Source: Dorea phocaeensis (GTDB taxonomy: Bacteria; Bacillota; Clostridia; Lachnospirales; Lachnospiraceae). From it: a stretch of 64,000 nt of DNA. The DNA is taken from the NCBI RefSeq assembly GCF_900240315.1, contig NZ_OEPZ01000001.1:744001-808000 (forward strand). The letters are read 5' to 3'. Shown here piece after piece: positions 63,211 through 64,000 of the stretch. Below the pieces are notes generated by a model. It was not told the DNA's origin. It saw only the letters and a list, made by a program, of their open reading frames with translations, and made no database searches. Position 1 is the stretch's first letter. Each line of letters opens with the position of its first letter. The translations under genes were made by a program, and so were the position numbers.

Positions 63211-64000
63211 CTAAATCCCACGTAGAATCCGGTCTGCATCTGTCGTATAAAATGCATTATCCTCAAAAAATGTCTGTGCTGACTCCGTTGATAAAATCTC
63301 GCCTTCAAATAAAAGGCTGCACACATCCGCATAAGCCGCCGCAAAATCAACATCGTGGGTCACACACAATACCGTGTGCCCCTGACGTACATAAGTCTCC
63401 AAATCATCGCCGATCCGCTTTTTTGCCACCCCGTCAAGACCTTTCGTAGGCTCGTCCAACAGAAGAAGATCCGGCTCTTTTGCCAGAACCATGGCAAGCC
63501 CCAGCCTCTGCTGCTCTCCTCCGCTCAAATCATAGGGATGCTGTGAAAGAAGCTGCAAAAGCCCCAGAGATTCTGCCAATTTCTCTGTACATCCAGCTTC
63601 CTGCAATTCTTCCTCCACAGTATCTCTGGAAAACATGGCCTTGGGATTCTGTGGAAGAAGCGCAATCCTAGGCAGCTTTCGATCCTCTCCCAGCCGAATC
63701 TTTCCCCTATTGGCATATAGCCTCTTCCCAAGTATCGATAAAAGCGTTGTCTTCCCACTTCCATTCCCTCCAAGGATCACATGAAATTCTCCCCGCTCAA
63801 TCCGAAGTTCCAGCCCCTTTAGTACGAATGGCGTCTGCTTTTGATACTGAAACCAAATATGATCAATCAGCAGGCAGACATTCTTACGGCTTCCTTTTGT
63901 TCCACGCTCTTTGACGCTTTCTTTCTTCCGATAACGCTCCTTAATCTTTTCTATTTGTTGATCCCACTGCCCGGTCTCTTTTCCTTCCTCCTTCTTCTTT
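63211..64000 (-). CDS. ABC transporter ATPase, ECF-type, second domain of a probable fused double ATPase (5' end outside the window)
   Basis: The frame stays open to the right edge with no stop, so the gene is partial. The visible part is a linker rich in K/E/R (WDQQIEKIKERYRKKE) followed by a complete ABC domain: VCLLIDHIWFQYQ, Walker A GGNGSGKTT, Q-loop LLPQNP, signature LSGGEQQRLGLA, Walker B LLLLDEPTKGLDG, and the switch His in VTHDVD. A linker before a full domain suggests a tandem two-domain ATPase (YkoD/EcfA-like) for a vitamin or metal ECF transporter. A GTG at 63780 is not the real start. Confidence 0.85.
   Translation of the reverse strand, partial: KKKEEGKETGQWDQQIEKIKERYRKKESVKERGTKGSRKNVCLLIDHIWFQYQKQTPFVLKGLELRIERGEFHVILGGNGSGKTTLLSILGKRLYANRGKIRLGEDRKLPRIALLPQNPKAMFSRDTVEEELQEAGCTEKLAESLGLLQLLSQHPYDLSGGEQQRLGLAMVLAKEPDLLLLDEPTKGLDGVAKKRIGDDLETYVRQGHTVLCVTHDVDFAAAYADVCSLLFEGEILSTESAQTFFEDNAFYTTDADRILRGI

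Noticed and set aside
63780-63780. GTG at 63780 as the start of the ABC ATPase
   Set aside because: It falls in the middle of the strand just before Walker A; the frame is open further upstream to the window edge with coherent linker and ABC-domain sequence.
1-64000. tRNA genes, CRISPR arrays, prophage or complete insertion sequences
   Set aside because: No tRNA T-loop context, no regularly spaced repeats of CRISPR length and no transposase or integrase gene were seen on either strand by reading; a formal scan was not possible.

Overview
The window looks like a contiguous piece of a spore-forming, anaerobic, low-to-moderate GC Firmicute, most probably a Lachnospiraceae-type Clostridium. The basis is a cotJABC spore-coat operon, a YtvI-type sporulation membrane protein, SpoVD/FtsI-like penicillin-binding proteins, a T-box leader, a bifurcating-type [FeFe] hydrogenase (HydABC), class III fructose-1,6-bisphosphatase and strong AGGAGG ribosome binding sites throughout. 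Almost all of it is chromosomal core. No tRNA, rRNA, CRISPR array, prophage or intact insertion sequence was seen.

Layout. 1-5.9 kb: start of a division/wall (dcw) cluster on the minus strand (mraZ, rsmH, an FtsL-like gene, two class B PBPs, then the first codons of a probable mraY), with an MraZ operator array over the mraZ start site. 6-8.5 kb: a small membrane protein, DegV and FtsW. 8.7-10.4 kb: a zinc-ribbon membrane protein and cotJABC. 10.5-19.3 kb: YtvI, EngB, Lon, ClpX, ClpP, trigger factor, a lipoprotein and a DJ-1 protein. 19.4-20.4 kb: a CYTH protein and an XRE regulator. 20.4-27.8 kb: a closely spaced run secA, prfB (with a programmed +1 frameshift), hom, an ApgM-type proposed homoserine kinase and lysC. 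27.8-33.8 kb: a eukaryotic-type HisA, a lipoprotein, Fbp, DapB, DapA and an SSB-like protein. 34-38 kb (plus strand): typA, PAP2, a PsiE-like protein and hpf. 38-42.2 kb: an ATPase, a VOC protein and leuS under a T-box. 42.4-44.2 kb: an unknown P-loop protein and a CapA-like protein. 44.2-49.7 kb: trkA-trkH, an unknown 549-residue membrane protein and an AEC transporter. 49.8-52.7 kb: a degenerate EF-G paralogue and a DUF1638 protein. 52.9-55.4 kb: tyrA-aroA. 55.5-63 kb: a hydrogen-metabolism block. 63.2-64 kb: the 3' part of a double-ATPase ABC gene.

How the parts work together. The strongest system-level signal is 55.5-63 kb. A catalytic trimeric hydrogenase operon (hydC-hydB-hydA) is followed, behind a separate promoter, by a thioredoxin-like [2Fe-2S] ferredoxin, a PAS-containing divergent hydrogenase (HydS, putative group C sensory type) and a SpoIIE/PP2C phosphatase. 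This is a plausible H2 or redox sensing module that reports to a phosphorylation switch. Other regulatory layers read directly from sequence are the MraZ boxes (with a second, unexpected cluster upstream), a terminator-like hairpin that hides the ribosome binding site of the second PBP, the RF2 frameshift, the leuS T-box, a sporulation-type promoter for cotJ and a palindrome inside the hydC promoter. All family assignments come from reading the sequence; no database search was run.
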